Made by a program: the position numbers and the translations under genes. From Brucella haematophila (GTDB lineage Bacteria > Pseudomonadota > Alphaproteobacteria > Rhizobiales > Rhizobiaceae): a DNA stretch of 64,000 bases. The stretch lies in contig NZ_VCPE01000003.1 of the NCBI RefSeq assembly GCF_005938105.1, forward strand, positions 62,001-126,000, in the 5' to 3' direction. The notes under the pieces are model-generated. The model ran no database searches. It worked only from the letters and a program-made list of their open reading frames with translations, and was not told where the DNA came from. Shown here one piece after another: positions 45,095 through 54,877 of this stretch (positions are counted from its first letter, which is position 1; each line of letters opens with the position of its first letter).

Positions 45095-46078
45095 CTAGCG
45101 GTAACCGGTGGCCAGCGTCCGAACATCGGCAATATAACGCTTCAGGCGTTCAACATTGTCCGGCAACTCCTGCCGCGTTGCGGCCCAGCCAACATAGGTC
45201 AAAGCACGCAGCAACAGAAAAAGCGGCAGATGTACAAATTCTGCGGCCATCTGCGGCCTGAAAGCCGCATAGCCTTCGAGCAGGCTGGCACATAGATCGT
45301 CATAATCAGCTTCGCGCCGGCTTCTCAACAGCACTGTCGCGAGATCGAACAGGCGAAACCCGAAGCCGCAATCATCGAAATCGATAAACGCGACAGACCC
45401 GTTTTGAATAAAGACATTTTCGCGTACCAGATCAGCATGGATAAGCCCGTAATCAATCGCCGGAGCCAGCCCGGCCAGCTGTATCAACAGAGTTTCCCGC
45501 AGTACGGTCAAATATGTGCGGTCACTATCATCCACCGCAACGCAATCCCAAAAGCGTCCCCAAAATGGCGCTTCGCCTAATAATCCCGAAACATCCCAGG
45601 CGGGGCGCTCAAAATTCTTCGGTCGGTCAAACCTGTCAGCAGCCTCATGCATTCGTGCCATTTCAGAACCTATGGCGCGAAACACATCCCGCATGTCTCT
45701 CCCTTGGCGCATGAGCGGTACGCCGCTTTCCCCAAGCGGTTCGCCCTCAACCCAGCCTATGAGATCGACATACAGCGTCAGGCCACCATTCGCGGGCAAA
45801 GCGACAAGTGGTGCGCCCCCTGATGACGGAAGCGGTTGTGGCACCGTGATGCCGCATTTACCGAGGTCAGCCATCCAGTCAAGTTCCGACACCAGCGCCT
45901 GACGGGAATGATAGCCAGGACGATGCAAGCGCAATGCTGCGCGGTCACCATTTGGGAGAATAACTTTGAACACCGCATTCTCGCGATATTTCAGTAATTG
46001 CGGCGTTTGATCCGGCAAGTTCCAATGGGCGCTGGCGACCGTCGCCCGCCTGGTCAACGCCTCTATCATATCAGCCAT
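45095..46078 (-). CDS. APH-fold small-molecule kinase (hydroxylysine/ethanolamine-kinase-like)
   Basis: A 327-residue protein kinase-like phosphotransferase. The catalytic loop is YGLIHADLVRENVF (HxDxxxxN) and the metal-binding motif FIDFDDCGFG. The fold also includes homoserine kinase II and mammalian hydroxylysine kinase. Three bases separate it from a class-III enzyme gene resembling amino-alcohol-phosphate phospho-lyases. That pairing suggests it phosphorylates an amino alcohol whose phosphate the partner then eliminates. Antibiotic resistance is unlikely from context. Last gene of the minus unit. Confidence 0.85.
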   Translation of the reverse strand: MADMIEALTRRATVASAHWNLPDQTPQLLKYRENAVFKVILPNGDRAALRLHRPGYHSRQALVSELDWMADLGKCGITVPQPLPSSGGAPLVALPANGGLTLYVDLIGWVEGEPLGESGVPLMRQGRDMRDVFRAIGSEMARMHEAADRFDRPKNFERPAWDVSGLLGEAPFWGRFWDCVAVDDSDRTYLTVLRETLLIQLAGLAPAIDYGLIHADLVRENVFIQNGSVAFIDFDDCGFGFRLFDLATVLLRSRREADYDDLCASLLEGYAAFRPQMAAEFVHLPLFLLLRALTYVGWAATRQELPDNVERLKRYIADVRTLATGYR

Positions 46079-46081
46079 AGT

Positions 46082-47365
46082 TCACAGCCCGCTCAAAACA
46101 TCATCAAGAGCCGAGAGCATCAAATCGGCGTTTTCTTTCGAAAACGGCAGAGGGGGCCGGATTTTGGTGACGTTCTGGTGTATCCCCAGTTTGCCCATCA
46201 ATACGCCGCGCTGACGCATTTCATTGATGACCCGTGTCGCGACTTCCGCAGCCGGGGTCTTTTCCAGGCGATCAAGCACCAGTTCCGCACCGAAAAACAA
46301 ACCACTGCCCCGCACATTGCCGATGAGGGTATGTTTCTCAGCCAGCATCTGAAGTCCCTGTCGTGCATAAGCTCCGATGACACATGCGTTGGCCTGCAGT
46401 TGTTCGTCCTCCAGTACATCGAGGACCGCCGCGGCTGCCGCACAGGATACGGGGTTGCCACCAAAGGTGTTGAAATAGCGAAAAGCCTTGCGAAAAGCGT
46501 TCAGCGTGTCAGAACCCGCAACCACGGCGCCGACAGGATGCCCGTTAGCCATCGGCTTACCGAGCGTCACCACATCCGGCACGATGCCCGCCTTCTGATG
46601 ACCCCACATATGCGTACCCGTACGGCCAAAACCAGGCTGTACTTCGTCGGCTATAACGAGACCTCCGGCCTTTCTGACCGCTGCAACGGCAGATGCGAGA
46701 AAACTGTCAGGCAGATCGGGAAAACCTTCATTGGCAAAAAACGGATCTATGATCAGAGCCGAGAAGCCAAAAGGACTGTCCTGCAATGACGCAATGGCTT
46801 GTTCCACCTGATAGGCCCATGCCTTGGCAAAGGCCTCATCTGGCTCTCCGCCGAGGGGGCGATAAGCATCTGGTGCCGGGACATGACGGACATGACCGCC
46901 AAAACCACCAACCGGCGGCATCCGGGTGGACAGTTGGGACACGGCAGTCGTGTTCCCATGATAGGTAAAGTCAGTCGCGATAACACCGGTTTTGCCGGTC
47001 ACGGCCTGCGCCATGCGCAGCGCCACATCGTTCGCTTCGCTGCCGGTGCAGGTCAGGATCGCCGTGTTGAGGCTCGGGTCAAAGGTCGCGGTCAGTCGGT
47101 CAACATAGTCGAGAATGCCTTCATGCAGATAGCGTGTATGCGTGTTGAGCGTCGAAGCCTGCCGATAGATCGCCTCGACGACACGCGGGTGGCAATGACC
47201 GACATGGGGCACATTGTTGTAGCAATCGAGATATTGCCGACCATCGGCGTCCCACAGCCACACACCCTCACCCTTCACCAGATGTACCGGGTCGTTGTAG
47301 AAGAGTGACATGTTACGCCCAAGCAACTTCTCGCGTCGCGCGAGCAGGTCTCGTGTTCCACTCAT
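46082..47365 (-). CDS. Class III PLP enzyme, phospho-lyase-like (AGXT2L family)
   Basis: A 427-residue fold-type I PLP enzyme. The N-terminus (LLARREKLLGRNMSLFYND, then CYNNVPHVGHCHPRVVEA and NTHTRYLHEGILDY) closely follows ethanolamine-phosphate and 5-phosphohydroxylysine phospho-lyases, which release aldehyde, ammonia and phosphate rather than transaminate. The PLP Lys is in TLGKPMANGHPVG. It sits between an APH-fold kinase gene and an omega-aminotransferase gene. Aminotransferase activity cannot be excluded from sequence alone. Confidence 0.85.
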   Translation of the reverse strand: MSGTRDLLARREKLLGRNMSLFYNDPVHLVKGEGVWLWDADGRQYLDCYNNVPHVGHCHPRVVEAIYRQASTLNTHTRYLHEGILDYVDRLTATFDPSLNTAILTCTGSEANDVALRMAQAVTGKTGVIATDFTYHGNTTAVSQLSTRMPPVGGFGGHVRHVPAPDAYRPLGGEPDEAFAKAWAYQVEQAIASLQDSPFGFSALIIDPFFANEGFPDLPDSFLASAVAAVRKAGGLVIADEVQPGFGRTGTHMWGHQKAGIVPDVVTLGKPMANGHPVGAVVAGSDTLNAFRKAFRYFNTFGGNPVSCAAAAAVLDVLEDEQLQANACVIGAYARQGLQMLAEKHTLIGNVRGSGLFFGAELVLDRLEKTPAAEVATRVINEMRQRGVLMGKLGIHQNVTKIRPPLPFSKENADLMLSALDDVLSGL

Positions 47366-47366
47366 C

Positions 47367-48725
47367 TCACTGGCCCTTCGCAGCGGTCAGACCCGCATCC
47401 AGTGCAGAAACAATACGGCTTACATCCTTGGCAGAAATGATGAGTGGTGGCGAAATGATGACATTGGCGCCCGACGTGCGCACCATAACGCCTTCATCAT
47501 AAGCCACTTCATATACCTTCTGCACGATATCCTTCGCGGCGGCACTTTTCTTCGTACGGTTGGAAACTAGCTCCAGCGCCGCCATGAGGCCCCGACCGCG
47601 CACGTCGCCAACCAGTTCATGTTTTAACTTTAGCCCCTCAAGTCCCGCCAGCAACTCCGCTCCGCGCACCGCTGCATTGGCAGCAGTATTGATCCGCGCC
47701 GTTTCCTTCAGCGTTGCCAGTGCTGCTGCCGCCCCAACCGGGTGACCGGAATAGGTATAACCATGGCCGATAGCGCCGAAGGAATCCTTGTTGTTTTCGA
47801 AGGCGGCAGCCACCTTGTCGGAAATCATCACGGCTCCAAAAGGAAAATAGCCGTTGGTAATGGCCTTGGCGGTGGTCATCATGTCAGGCTTTACGCCCCA
47901 TCCACGCGAGCCGGTCCATGCGCCGGTACGCCCGAATGCACAGATGACTTCGTCGGCAATCAGCAGAATGCCGTGCCGGTCACAAATCTCCCGCATCGCA
48001 GGCATGAAGCTCTCATGTGGCACGATAACGCCACCTGCTCCCAGCACGGGTTCCATGATGAAAGCGGCAATCGTATCCGCCCCCTGAAATGCAATCTCGT
48101 CTTCGAACTGCCGCGCAATTGCAGCAGCGAGTTCCGAAGGATCCGTCATATTGAACGGATTGCGGTACGGATATGGCGCTGCGAGATGGAACACACCTGG
48201 CAAAAGCGGTTCGTAATTCCGACGGAAGTTGGCATTTCCGTTGACCGATGCACCGCCGAAATGCGTGCCGTGATAACCCTTCTTCAGGGCAAAGAACTTG
48301 GTGCGCTCCGGCTGCCCGTTAATCTTGTGATACTGCCTGGCCAGACGCAGTGCCGTCTCGACCGAGTCAGAGCCGCCCGATGTGAAAAATGAGCGGCTCA
48401 AGCCGTCTGGTTTGAAGAATTCAGCCAGTTCATAAGACAGTTCGATCAGCGGTGAGTTCGTCGTACCGCGGAAAGTCGAGTAATAAGGCAATTCATTGAG
48501 CTGGTCTTGGATCGCCTTTTTCACCGGTTCACAGGAATAGCCAAGATTGACGTTCCAAAGCCCTCCAACAGCATCCAGCACCTTCTTGCCGTGGATATCC
48601 ACCACTTCGACACCTTCGCCCGAATTGATGATGCGAGGCGGCTTGGCCTGCATTTCGGCAGGATGCGCCATGGGATGCCAGAGGTGGCGGGCATTGTTTT
48701 CGATCAGAAAATTGGAGTCGCGCAT
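47367..48725 (-). CDS. Omega-amino acid / polyamine:pyruvate aminotransferase family protein
   Basis: A 452-residue class III aminotransferase. The ATG at 48725 has GAGG six bases upstream; the frame is open to 48767. LYNVNLGYS-like DAVGGLWNVNLGYS and YYSTFRGTTNSP match the putrescine/taurine/beta-alanine:pyruvate group. The PLP Lys is in TTAKAITNGYFPFG. It would turn a terminal amine into an aldehyde, which the aldehyde dehydrogenase at 53196 could oxidise. One base separates it from the next gene of the unit. Confidence 0.88.
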   Translation of the reverse strand: MRDSNFLIENNARHLWHPMAHPAEMQAKPPRIINSGEGVEVVDIHGKKVLDAVGGLWNVNLGYSCEPVKKAIQDQLNELPYYSTFRGTTNSPLIELSYELAEFFKPDGLSRSFFTSGGSDSVETALRLARQYHKINGQPERTKFFALKKGYHGTHFGGASVNGNANFRRNYEPLLPGVFHLAAPYPYRNPFNMTDPSELAAAIARQFEDEIAFQGADTIAAFIMEPVLGAGGVIVPHESFMPAMREICDRHGILLIADEVICAFGRTGAWTGSRGWGVKPDMMTTAKAITNGYFPFGAVMISDKVAAAFENNKDSFGAIGHGYTYSGHPVGAAAALATLKETARINTAANAAVRGAELLAGLEGLKLKHELVGDVRGRGLMAALELVSNRTKKSAAAKDIVQKVYEVAYDEGVMVRTSGANVIISPPLIISAKDVSRIVSALDAGLTAAKGQ

Positions 48726-48735
48726 AGATATCCTC

Positions 48736-49380
48736 TTATATTCCAAGCATGGTGAGTGCCCGCGCATAGGCTTCCGCGGGCCGGGTCACATCGAAATGCA
48801 CATGGGGGAGACCGACAGCTTCCGCCCCTTCAATATTCTTCTTCTGGTCGTCAACGAACACGCAATCGGCGCGGTCTATATTCAGCTCGGCCAGCACCTG
48901 TTCATAGGCGCGTGGATCGGGCTTCAGAACCTTGGTGTAGGTTGCATCCACGATCACATCGAAAAGCTCAATCAACGGAAAGCGCTGACGAAATTCGACA
49001 CCGTAAAAAAGGTCGAGTTCGTTTGACAATATGGCGAGTTTGATGCCTTCCTGCTTCGCCTTGACAATGCTTTCGCGGGCTTCTGGGCGCAAAACCAGAT
49101 CAGGCTCGGCACCGCGCGCGCGTCGAACGAATGTCTTCATCTCCGTCCAGTCTTCGCCAAGCAATGCGCCAACCTCTCGCGTGCGTATTTGCCAGTAGTC
49201 GCGCTCGGTAATTTCCCGCGCCTGCATCGACGCCCATAGTGGATCGGTCGCAATATCGAACGGCCCACGCCAGCTCAGTGTCCCCGGCGCAAGGCCGAGC
49301 GCCCTTTCGGTCACGTCATGGGTCTCAAACAAAGTCCGCGTCACCACGCCGCCAAAATCGAGAATGAGGGCCTTGTTCAT
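48736..49380 (-). CDS. HAD family hydrolase
   Basis: A 214-residue haloacid-dehalogenase-like hydrolase. Motif I reads LILDFGGVV, the variant with Gly at the second Asp position seen in glucose-1-phosphatase-like members. Motif II Ser lies in LAILSNELD, and motif IV in CVFVDDQKKN. The ATG at 49380 overlaps the stop of the Tm-1-like gene (ATGA). Probably a small-molecule phosphatase, fitting a pathway with phosphorylated intermediates. Confidence 0.88.
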   Translation of the reverse strand: MNKALILDFGGVVTRTLFETHDVTERALGLAPGTLSWRGPFDIATDPLWASMQAREITERDYWQIRTREVGALLGEDWTEMKTFVRRARGAEPDLVLRPEARESIVKAKQEGIKLAILSNELDLFYGVEFRQRFPLIELFDVIVDATYTKVLKPDPRAYEQVLAELNIDRADCVFVDDQKKNIEGAEAVGLPHVHFDVTRPAEAYARALTMLGI

Positions 49381-50633
49381 GCAGCATTGCCTTTCATAAC
49401 GATGCCTTGCTCCACCCAACGATCGAAGACTTCCAGTGCTCTCGCCGCAAAATCGGGGGTATTGATATGCGCGTCGACTTCTTCAAGAGCCACCGCTGCC
49501 GGTGCGACCTTGCGCATCTCATCCAGAAATGCCCTGAGTGCCTCCGGCTCATGTAGGGGTTCGCCATGACGGTCCCATTCCTGAACGCCGCCAGAGGGCA
49601 GCATGAAAGCAACCGGAGCCACAGCACTTTCAAGCTTGGCGGCAATGACACGGGCCACTTCCCGCCGCTGTTCCGGTGCTACTGTAACCGAAGCGATCAA
49701 CCGGTTATGGGCATGATAAGGCCGACCGTCGAATGCCTTCGGCGCACGCTGCCACGCTGGAACGTCAACCATATCGACGGCACCTGGTGCGACAATCTGG
49801 GGAATTCCGGCGCGACCGGCATTTTCCATTCGGTCTGGTCCGGACGTGACAACAGATCCGCTATGCGCGTTGGTTACTTCCTGTATGCAAAAATCAAATA
49901 CCGCAACAAAGCCACCCTGCGCCGCCACGGCTTCAAAAGCCCGTCCGCCCATGCCCGTCGCATGAAAGATTGCAACGTCATAACCTCGCTTTTCGAGTTC
50001 CGGCTTTAGAAAGCGCATATATTTCAGACAGGACGAACCAAGCGAGGTCATCCCGATCAATGGTCGATTACTATTGGGCTTTTCCGTCATCTTCGCTGCA
50101 CCAACCACCGCGCCACAGGCCTGTGACAAAACCGACCGGCAGATGGGGTTCAATCCGTATAGGCCACCAGCCCACAAGATCATCATCAAATCCGGTGCAA
50201 TGCGTTCAGGTGGAAGAAGATGGGAATAAGCAATCGTAGAAACAATGAATTTCGGCACACCAAGCGGTAGAATAGCAGCGATATCGAGGGCGAGATCAGT
50301 GCCTAGCGATCCACCGAGCGCAATCATTCCGTCTACCTGCCCCATAGCAGAGAGCTCGCGAACCAGACGGGTCGCCCCTTCAGCCATCAAAGCCATGGCA
50401 CTATTTTCATCACCACTGTCGATAATCGCCTGTATGGTCGTGCGCGCGGCCTGCGCCACATCATGCTTGGAGTGATCCGGTGTGTAGGTAGGGTCTCCCA
50501 GAATGCTGACATCGATCATTACAGGAATGCCGCCTGCATCTTCGATGACCCCTGCCATGAACAGGAGTTCGTCGCTTTTGGTATCTCCGGTGCCAATGAC
50601 GATAATCCGGGGGGAACAGGCATTCACACGCAT
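49377..50633 (-). CDS. Tm-1-like ATP-binding domain protein (UPF0261)
   Basis: A 418-residue protein of the UPF0261 family. The N-terminal half matches the ATP-binding domain of the tomato Tm-1 resistance protein (IVIGTGDTKSDELLFMAGV, MIALGGSLGTDLALD). The C-terminal half is a TIM-barrel-like domain (LIGMTSLGSSCLKYM, IFHATGMGGRAFEA). Biochemical role in bacteria is unknown; members often lie in catabolic operons. Its start overlaps the IclR stop (TGATG), so it is the first structural gene of the minus unit. Confidence 0.9.
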   Translation of the reverse strand: MRVNACSPRIIVIGTGDTKSDELLFMAGVIEDAGGIPVMIDVSILGDPTYTPDHSKHDVAQAARTTIQAIIDSGDENSAMALMAEGATRLVRELSAMGQVDGMIALGGSLGTDLALDIAAILPLGVPKFIVSTIAYSHLLPPERIAPDLMMILWAGGLYGLNPICRSVLSQACGAVVGAAKMTEKPNSNRPLIGMTSLGSSCLKYMRFLKPELEKRGYDVAIFHATGMGGRAFEAVAAQGGFVAVFDFCIQEVTNAHSGSVVTSGPDRMENAGRAGIPQIVAPGAVDMVDVPAWQRAPKAFDGRPYHAHNRLIASVTVAPEQRREVARVIAAKLESAVAPVAFMLPSGGVQEWDRHGEPLHEPEALRAFLDEMRKVAPAAVALEEVDAHINTPDFAARALEVFDRWVEQGIVMKGNAA

Positions 50634-51418
50634 CAGCCATTCCTCTTCATAGGACCGGAGAGACCTGCTTGACGGCGTTCGCCGAACAGCGCGGCAGCGA
50701 TCGCTTCGGCCGCATGTAATGCTGCGGCTCCATGCTGTTGCACCACCGCATCATCTGCCCTGACGAGCGGCGCTGCCACGGTTATGCAGCCGACCGGAGA
50801 ACCGGTTGGAGCCAGAATCGCTGCCGATGTACTGACCACGCCGGCCTCCATGCCCTGTCGGTTGACAGAAAACCCTTTTATGCGTGTTTCTCTCAAAAGA
50901 CGCCGTACACCCAGAGCATCAACAACCGTGAATTCCGTGTAGGTTTCCAATGCTTCAGACAAAGCCACATTTATTGCTTCGTCTGAACAGGCGGCCAAAT
51001 AAGCAAGGCCCGACGCCGTCGCGTGGTAGGGCAAGATGGTACCCACATTGACGAACACACGATGCGCACGCGGAGATTCTTCGACATGAACGGTTGAAAG
51101 TCGCCCGTTGGAAAATTCGGACAGATGGACCGTTTCGCCAGTCTGTTCAGCAAGTTCTTTCACAAAAGAAAGAGCGGTACCGAGAAACGGATAGCGCGCC
51201 TCACGAATGCGGGCCAACCGTAAAGGCTCCGCGCCGATGCGATATTTCCGGCTCTCTGGAAGCTGCTCGACAAACCCGTGTTTCTCCAGATTAACCAGAA
51301 AACGGCGCGTCGTTGCTTTGTCATAGCCACAGGCCTGGGCGATCTCAGTCAGACCGGCATCGGCATTCAACCGCGACAAAACATCAAGAAGTGCCAAAGC
51401 TTTGCTGATAGTGCTCAT
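50633..51418 (-). CDS. IclR family transcriptional regulator
   Basis: A 261-residue IclR regulator. The ATG at 51418 follows GAGGAGA; the frame is open to 51457. HTH: LTEIAQACGYDKATTRRFL; effector domain from about residue 80. It starts the minus-strand unit and is divergent from the APC permease. The palindromes GGTTCA-N5-TGAACC at 51564 and 54878 are its likely binding sites, which would also make it autoregulated. Confidence 0.92.
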   Translation of the reverse strand: MSTISKALALLDVLSRLNADAGLTEIAQACGYDKATTRRFLVNLEKHGFVEQLPESRKYRIGAEPLRLARIREARYPFLGTALSFVKELAEQTGETVHLSEFSNGRLSTVHVEESPRAHRVFVNVGTILPYHATASGLAYLAACSDEAINVALSEALETYTEFTVVDALGVRRLLRETRIKGFSVNRQGMEAGVVSTSAAILAPTGSPVGCITVAAPLVRADDAVVQQHGAAALHAAEAIAAALFGERRQAGLSGPMKRNG

Positions 51419-51563
51419 TGTCGTTCTCCTCATACCAAGCTCTAGGTCAGCCAGCACGCTTTGCAGCTACGCCTCTTTGGGCGCTTCACATGACCTAGAT
51501 ACTTAACATGAGAAATAACTTGACAGAAAGCCGAACCGCTTGCAAGTCTATATTTGAAGCACT

Positions 51564-51580
51564 GGTTCATATATTGAACC
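51564..51580. promoter_or_regulatory. IclR-type operator 1 (GGTTCA-TATAT-TGAACC)
   Basis: A perfect palindrome with 6-base arms and a 5-base spacer in the divergent gap between the IclR gene and the APC permease gene. The same arms and spacing recur at 54878. A TTGACA hexamer starts 44 bases upstream (51520), as it does 43 bases upstream of site 2. Confidence 0.8.
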
Positions 51581-51680
51581 GCCGTTCTTTGGGAAAAATA
51601 AAAGAAATTGCCCAAACGGCCCACGTAGCTTCCGCCTCGATAGGAGCGAGGTGCATTGAAGATTCTGGGGAACAAAAACT

Positions 51681-53144
51681 ATGACAACAACCACTGAACC
51701 GTCTTCGCAAGCCGATCAATCGGCGAACCAATTACGTAAGAACAGCCTCGGTGTCGCGGCTGTAACTTTTCTCGTCGTCTCAGCAGCAGCGCCATTGACC
51801 GCCGTTGCAGGCGGCGTGCCATTGTCAATGCTTCTGGGAAATGGTGCGGGCATACCGCTCACCTTTCTTCTGGTCACGATTGTCCTTTTGATGTTTTCTG
51901 TCGGCTATGTTGCGATGGCCAGACACATCCGCAATGCCGGAGCATTCTATGCATTCACGGCGCAGGGACTGGGCGGGTTGATGGGGGGCGTTGCCGCCCT
52001 TCTCGCAATCCTGGCCTATAATGCCATGCAGATCGGCGTGTTCGGCCTCTTCGGCGCGGCAACGGCCGGGTTTCTGGCCAGCTTCGGCATCGATCTTCCC
52101 TGGTGGGCATGGACCTATATCGGTATTGCTGCTGTAGCGGTACTCGGCTATCGCCGAGTCGATCTTTCGGCACGGGTGCTGACAGTTCTCGTCGTGCTCG
52201 AATATGTCGTGGTGCTTATCATTGACGCGGCCATTCTCTTCACCGGTGGCGACAGCGGTCTTTCCATCACGCCCTTTACGCCGTCGGCCTTTCTGAGCGG
52301 CACACCCGCCATTGGAATCCTGTTCTGTTTTGCTGCCTTCATTGGCTTTGAAGCCACCACGATCTATAGCGAAGAAGCCCGTGATCCAGCTCGCACCGTA
52401 CCGCGTGCAACCTATATTTCCGTGCTGATGATCGGCCTGTTTTATATGCTCACCTCATGGCTCATGGTTAGCGGCGCAGGTGCCCACAAACTGGTGGGCG
52501 AATTGCAGGGACTTCAGGATCCGACCACCTTCCTCTTCGGCCTTGCAGAGAGATATGTCGGCCACTGGATCATACCGGTTATGAACCTGCTCTTCATTAC
52601 CAGCCTGTTTGCGGGTGTCGTTGCCTTTCACAATGGCGTTGCCCGTTACATGTATGTTGCAGGTCGCGAAGGTCTGTTGCCTGCCCGCCTTGGCACAACG
52701 CATTCCCTCTATCAGAGCCCCCATATTGGCTCGCTGGTGCAGACGGTTATCGCGTTGCTTGTGGTGACAATTTTCGCTGCCACAGGACAAGACCCGGTAC
52801 TGGCGCTCTTCTCCTGGCTGACCAATGTCGGCACACTTGCAATCATGCTGCTGATGACCTTCACCGCCTTCGCCATCATAACCTTCTTTGCCCGTCATCC
52901 CGGACTTGAAAATAGCGTTATGACCACACGGATTATGCCGCTGATAACAGGTACTGTCCTCGGCATTCTGGTCATTTATATCGCACTGAATTTCGGCAGT
53001 ATCGCTGGTGCCAACGGCATTATGGCCATTATCCTGCCGGGGCTGGTGCTTGTTGCTGCTGTCATCGGGCTGTTGCTTGCCATGAGGCTCAGGACCAACA
53101 ATGCAACCGGCTTTGCCCGTCTTGGTGCCGGTCAGATCGTCTGA
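51681..53144 (+). CDS. APC family amino acid/amine permease
   Basis: A 487-residue, 12-helix amino acid-polyamine-organocation transporter. The first helix region (VAAVTFLVVSAAAPLTAVAG) carries the small-residue turn of the fold, and TIYSEEARDPARTVPRATY marks the loop after helix 6. Inner-membrane uptake of an amino acid or amine. It lies behind operator 1 and is followed 51 bases later by an aldehyde dehydrogenase gene. Confidence 0.9.
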   Translation: MTTTTEPSSQADQSANQLRKNSLGVAAVTFLVVSAAAPLTAVAGGVPLSMLLGNGAGIPLTFLLVTIVLLMFSVGYVAMARHIRNAGAFYAFTAQGLGGLMGGVAALLAILAYNAMQIGVFGLFGAATAGFLASFGIDLPWWAWTYIGIAAVAVLGYRRVDLSARVLTVLVVLEYVVVLIIDAAILFTGGDSGLSITPFTPSAFLSGTPAIGILFCFAAFIGFEATTIYSEEARDPARTVPRATYISVLMIGLFYMLTSWLMVSGAGAHKLVGELQGLQDPTTFLFGLAERYVGHWIIPVMNLLFITSLFAGVVAFHNGVARYMYVAGREGLLPARLGTTHSLYQSPHIGSLVQTVIALLVVTIFAATGQDPVLALFSWLTNVGTLAIMLLMTFTAFAIITFFARHPGLENSVMTTRIMPLITGTVLGILVIYIALNFGSIAGANGIMAIILPGLVLVAAVIGLLLAMRLRTNNATGFARLGAGQIV

Positions 53145-53195
53145 CCCGCACCTCTCCCTAATGGCTCTATCATCTACCGGTTCAAGGAATTTGCC

Positions 53196-54674
53196 ATGCA
53201 AGACAAGATCGACGCTCTCGGCCAGCAAAACATCGCACCACAATTGCTGTTTATCGACGGGCGATGGCAATCCGCTATAGATGAAGCCACGATGGCGACT
53301 ATCTCGCCTATCGACGGCCAGCAGCTGACCAGTCTGGCAGCTGCGGGAACAGTTGATGTGGATCGCGCCGTGACGGCTGCTCGCCGTAGCTTCGACAAGG
53401 GCCTGTGGTCAAGGGCCTCCCCCGCCGAACGAAAAAAGGTGTTGTTAAAGATCGCCGAACTGATCGAAAAACACGCACTTGAACTTGCGGTACTTGGAGT
53501 ACGCGACAACGGCACCGAGATCTCGATGGCGATCAAAGCCGAGCCGGGGAGTGCAGCGAACACGTTCCGCTACTACGCGGAAGCCATTGACAAGGTTTAT
53601 GGCGAGATCGCCCCGACTGCAGAAGATGTGCTCGGCCTCATCCACCGCACGCCCGTTGGCGTAGTGGCCGCGATCGTGCCCTGGAATTTTCCGATGATGA
53701 TCAGTGCATGGAAAATTGCGCCGGCTTTGGCCGCTGGTAATTCAGTCATTCTCAAACCAGCCGAAGGTGCGTCGCTCACGCTGCTCCGTCTTGCTGAACT
53801 ATGCGCTGAAGCGGGGCTGCCGGAAGGCGTTTTGAATGTTGTGACCGGTGCAGGCGCGATCACGGGTGAGGCACTTGGGCTACACAACGATATCGATGTT
53901 CTGGCCTTTACCGGATCAGGACATGTCGGTCGCAAACTGCTCGAATATTCAGCCCGTTCGAACCTGAAACGGGTCTATCTGGAGCTTGGCGGCAAATCGC
54001 CGAATATCGTATTCGCCGATGCACCCGACCTTGACCGGGCAGCAAAGGTCTCCGCTTACGGAATATTCCGTAATTCGGGTCAGGTATGCGTTGCCGGATC
54101 GCGATTACTGATTGAGCGCTCCATTGCAGAGGAGTTTGCAGAACGCGTGAGCGCAATTGCTGGCGTCATGAAACTTGGCAACCCGTTGGACCTCGCCACC
54201 GAGGCCGGCGCTATCTCCAGCGAGGTGCAGCTGGGCAAAAATCTCGGTTTCGCCGCGCAAGCGCTATCGGAAGGTGCACGACTGCGAACCGGGGGTAATC
54301 GTATTCTGGAAGAAACTGGAGGTTATTACATGCAACCGACTGTCTTCGACGTGACCCCTGACATGACGCTAGCCCGTGAAGAAGTGTTCGGCCCCATTCT
54401 TGCGATCATCCCTTTCGACAAGGAAGACGATGCGTTGAAAATCGCCAATGACACAAGCTATGGCCTCGCTTCAGCGGTATGGACCTCCAGTCTGTCGCGT
54501 GCGCACCGCATGGTTCGTAATATTCGAGCCGGGGTAGTACACGTCAACACATATGGTGGCGCAGACAATTCTGTCCCGCTGGGAGGCGTCAAGCAGTCGG
54601 GCAACGGTCACGACAAATCACTGCACGCGCTGGATAAATATATAGATCTGAAAACGGCCTGGATTCAACTTTGA
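53196..54674 (+). CDS. Aldehyde dehydrogenase (PuuC/KauB-like)
   Basis: A 492-residue NAD(P)-dependent aldehyde dehydrogenase. Cofactor block PWNFPMMISAWKIAPAL, catalytic Glu in LELGGKSP and catalytic Cys in NSGQVCVAGSRL are all present. Overall style matches the gamma-aminobutyraldehyde/guanidinobutyraldehyde group of amine catabolism. It would oxidise the aldehyde made by the aminotransferase or phospho-lyase encoded in the divergent unit. Confidence 0.93.
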   Translation: MQDKIDALGQQNIAPQLLFIDGRWQSAIDEATMATISPIDGQQLTSLAAAGTVDVDRAVTAARRSFDKGLWSRASPAERKKVLLKIAELIEKHALELAVLGVRDNGTEISMAIKAEPGSAANTFRYYAEAIDKVYGEIAPTAEDVLGLIHRTPVGVVAAIVPWNFPMMISAWKIAPALAAGNSVILKPAEGASLTLLRLAELCAEAGLPEGVLNVVTGAGAITGEALGLHNDIDVLAFTGSGHVGRKLLEYSARSNLKRVYLELGGKSPNIVFADAPDLDRAAKVSAYGIFRNSGQVCVAGSRLLIERSIAEEFAERVSAIAGVMKLGNPLDLATEAGAISSEVQLGKNLGFAAQALSEGARLRTGGNRILEETGGYYMQPTVFDVTPDMTLAREEVFGPILAIIPFDKEDDALKIANDTSYGLASAVWTSSLSRAHRMVRNIRAGVVHVNTYGGADNSVPLGGVKQSGNGHDKSLHALDKYIDLKTAWIQL

Positions 54675-54743
54675 ATCCAAATTGCCTCGGACAGCTCCAA
54701 GTGCACTGATCCAAGGCAGTTCAATCGACAACGCATTGAGAGG

Positions 54744-54766
54744 CTGGGTAAACGCGCCTTACCCAG
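54744..54766 (+). terminator. Hairpin after the aldehyde dehydrogenase gene
   Basis: CTGGGTAA (54744-54751) pairs perfectly with TTACCCAG (54759-54766) around a 7-base loop, 70 bases after the stop codon. No T-run follows, so it is at best a weak or factor-assisted terminator separating the APC-ALDH unit from the next promoter. Confidence 0.4.
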
Positions 54767-54877
54767 TACTCCATTGCCAATTTGTGGGCATCTCAAAGTA
54801 AACCTCCAACCTTTTATTTAACGTGTGAATTATCTTGACACACTTAAATCCGGGCGGCACTCTAATAGTGAATAGCA

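Noticed and set aside
45095-46078. Aminoglycoside phosphotransferase (resistance) reading of the APH-fold gene
   Set aside because: Operon context with PLP enzymes and transporters points to a metabolic kinase; the fold alone does not imply resistance.
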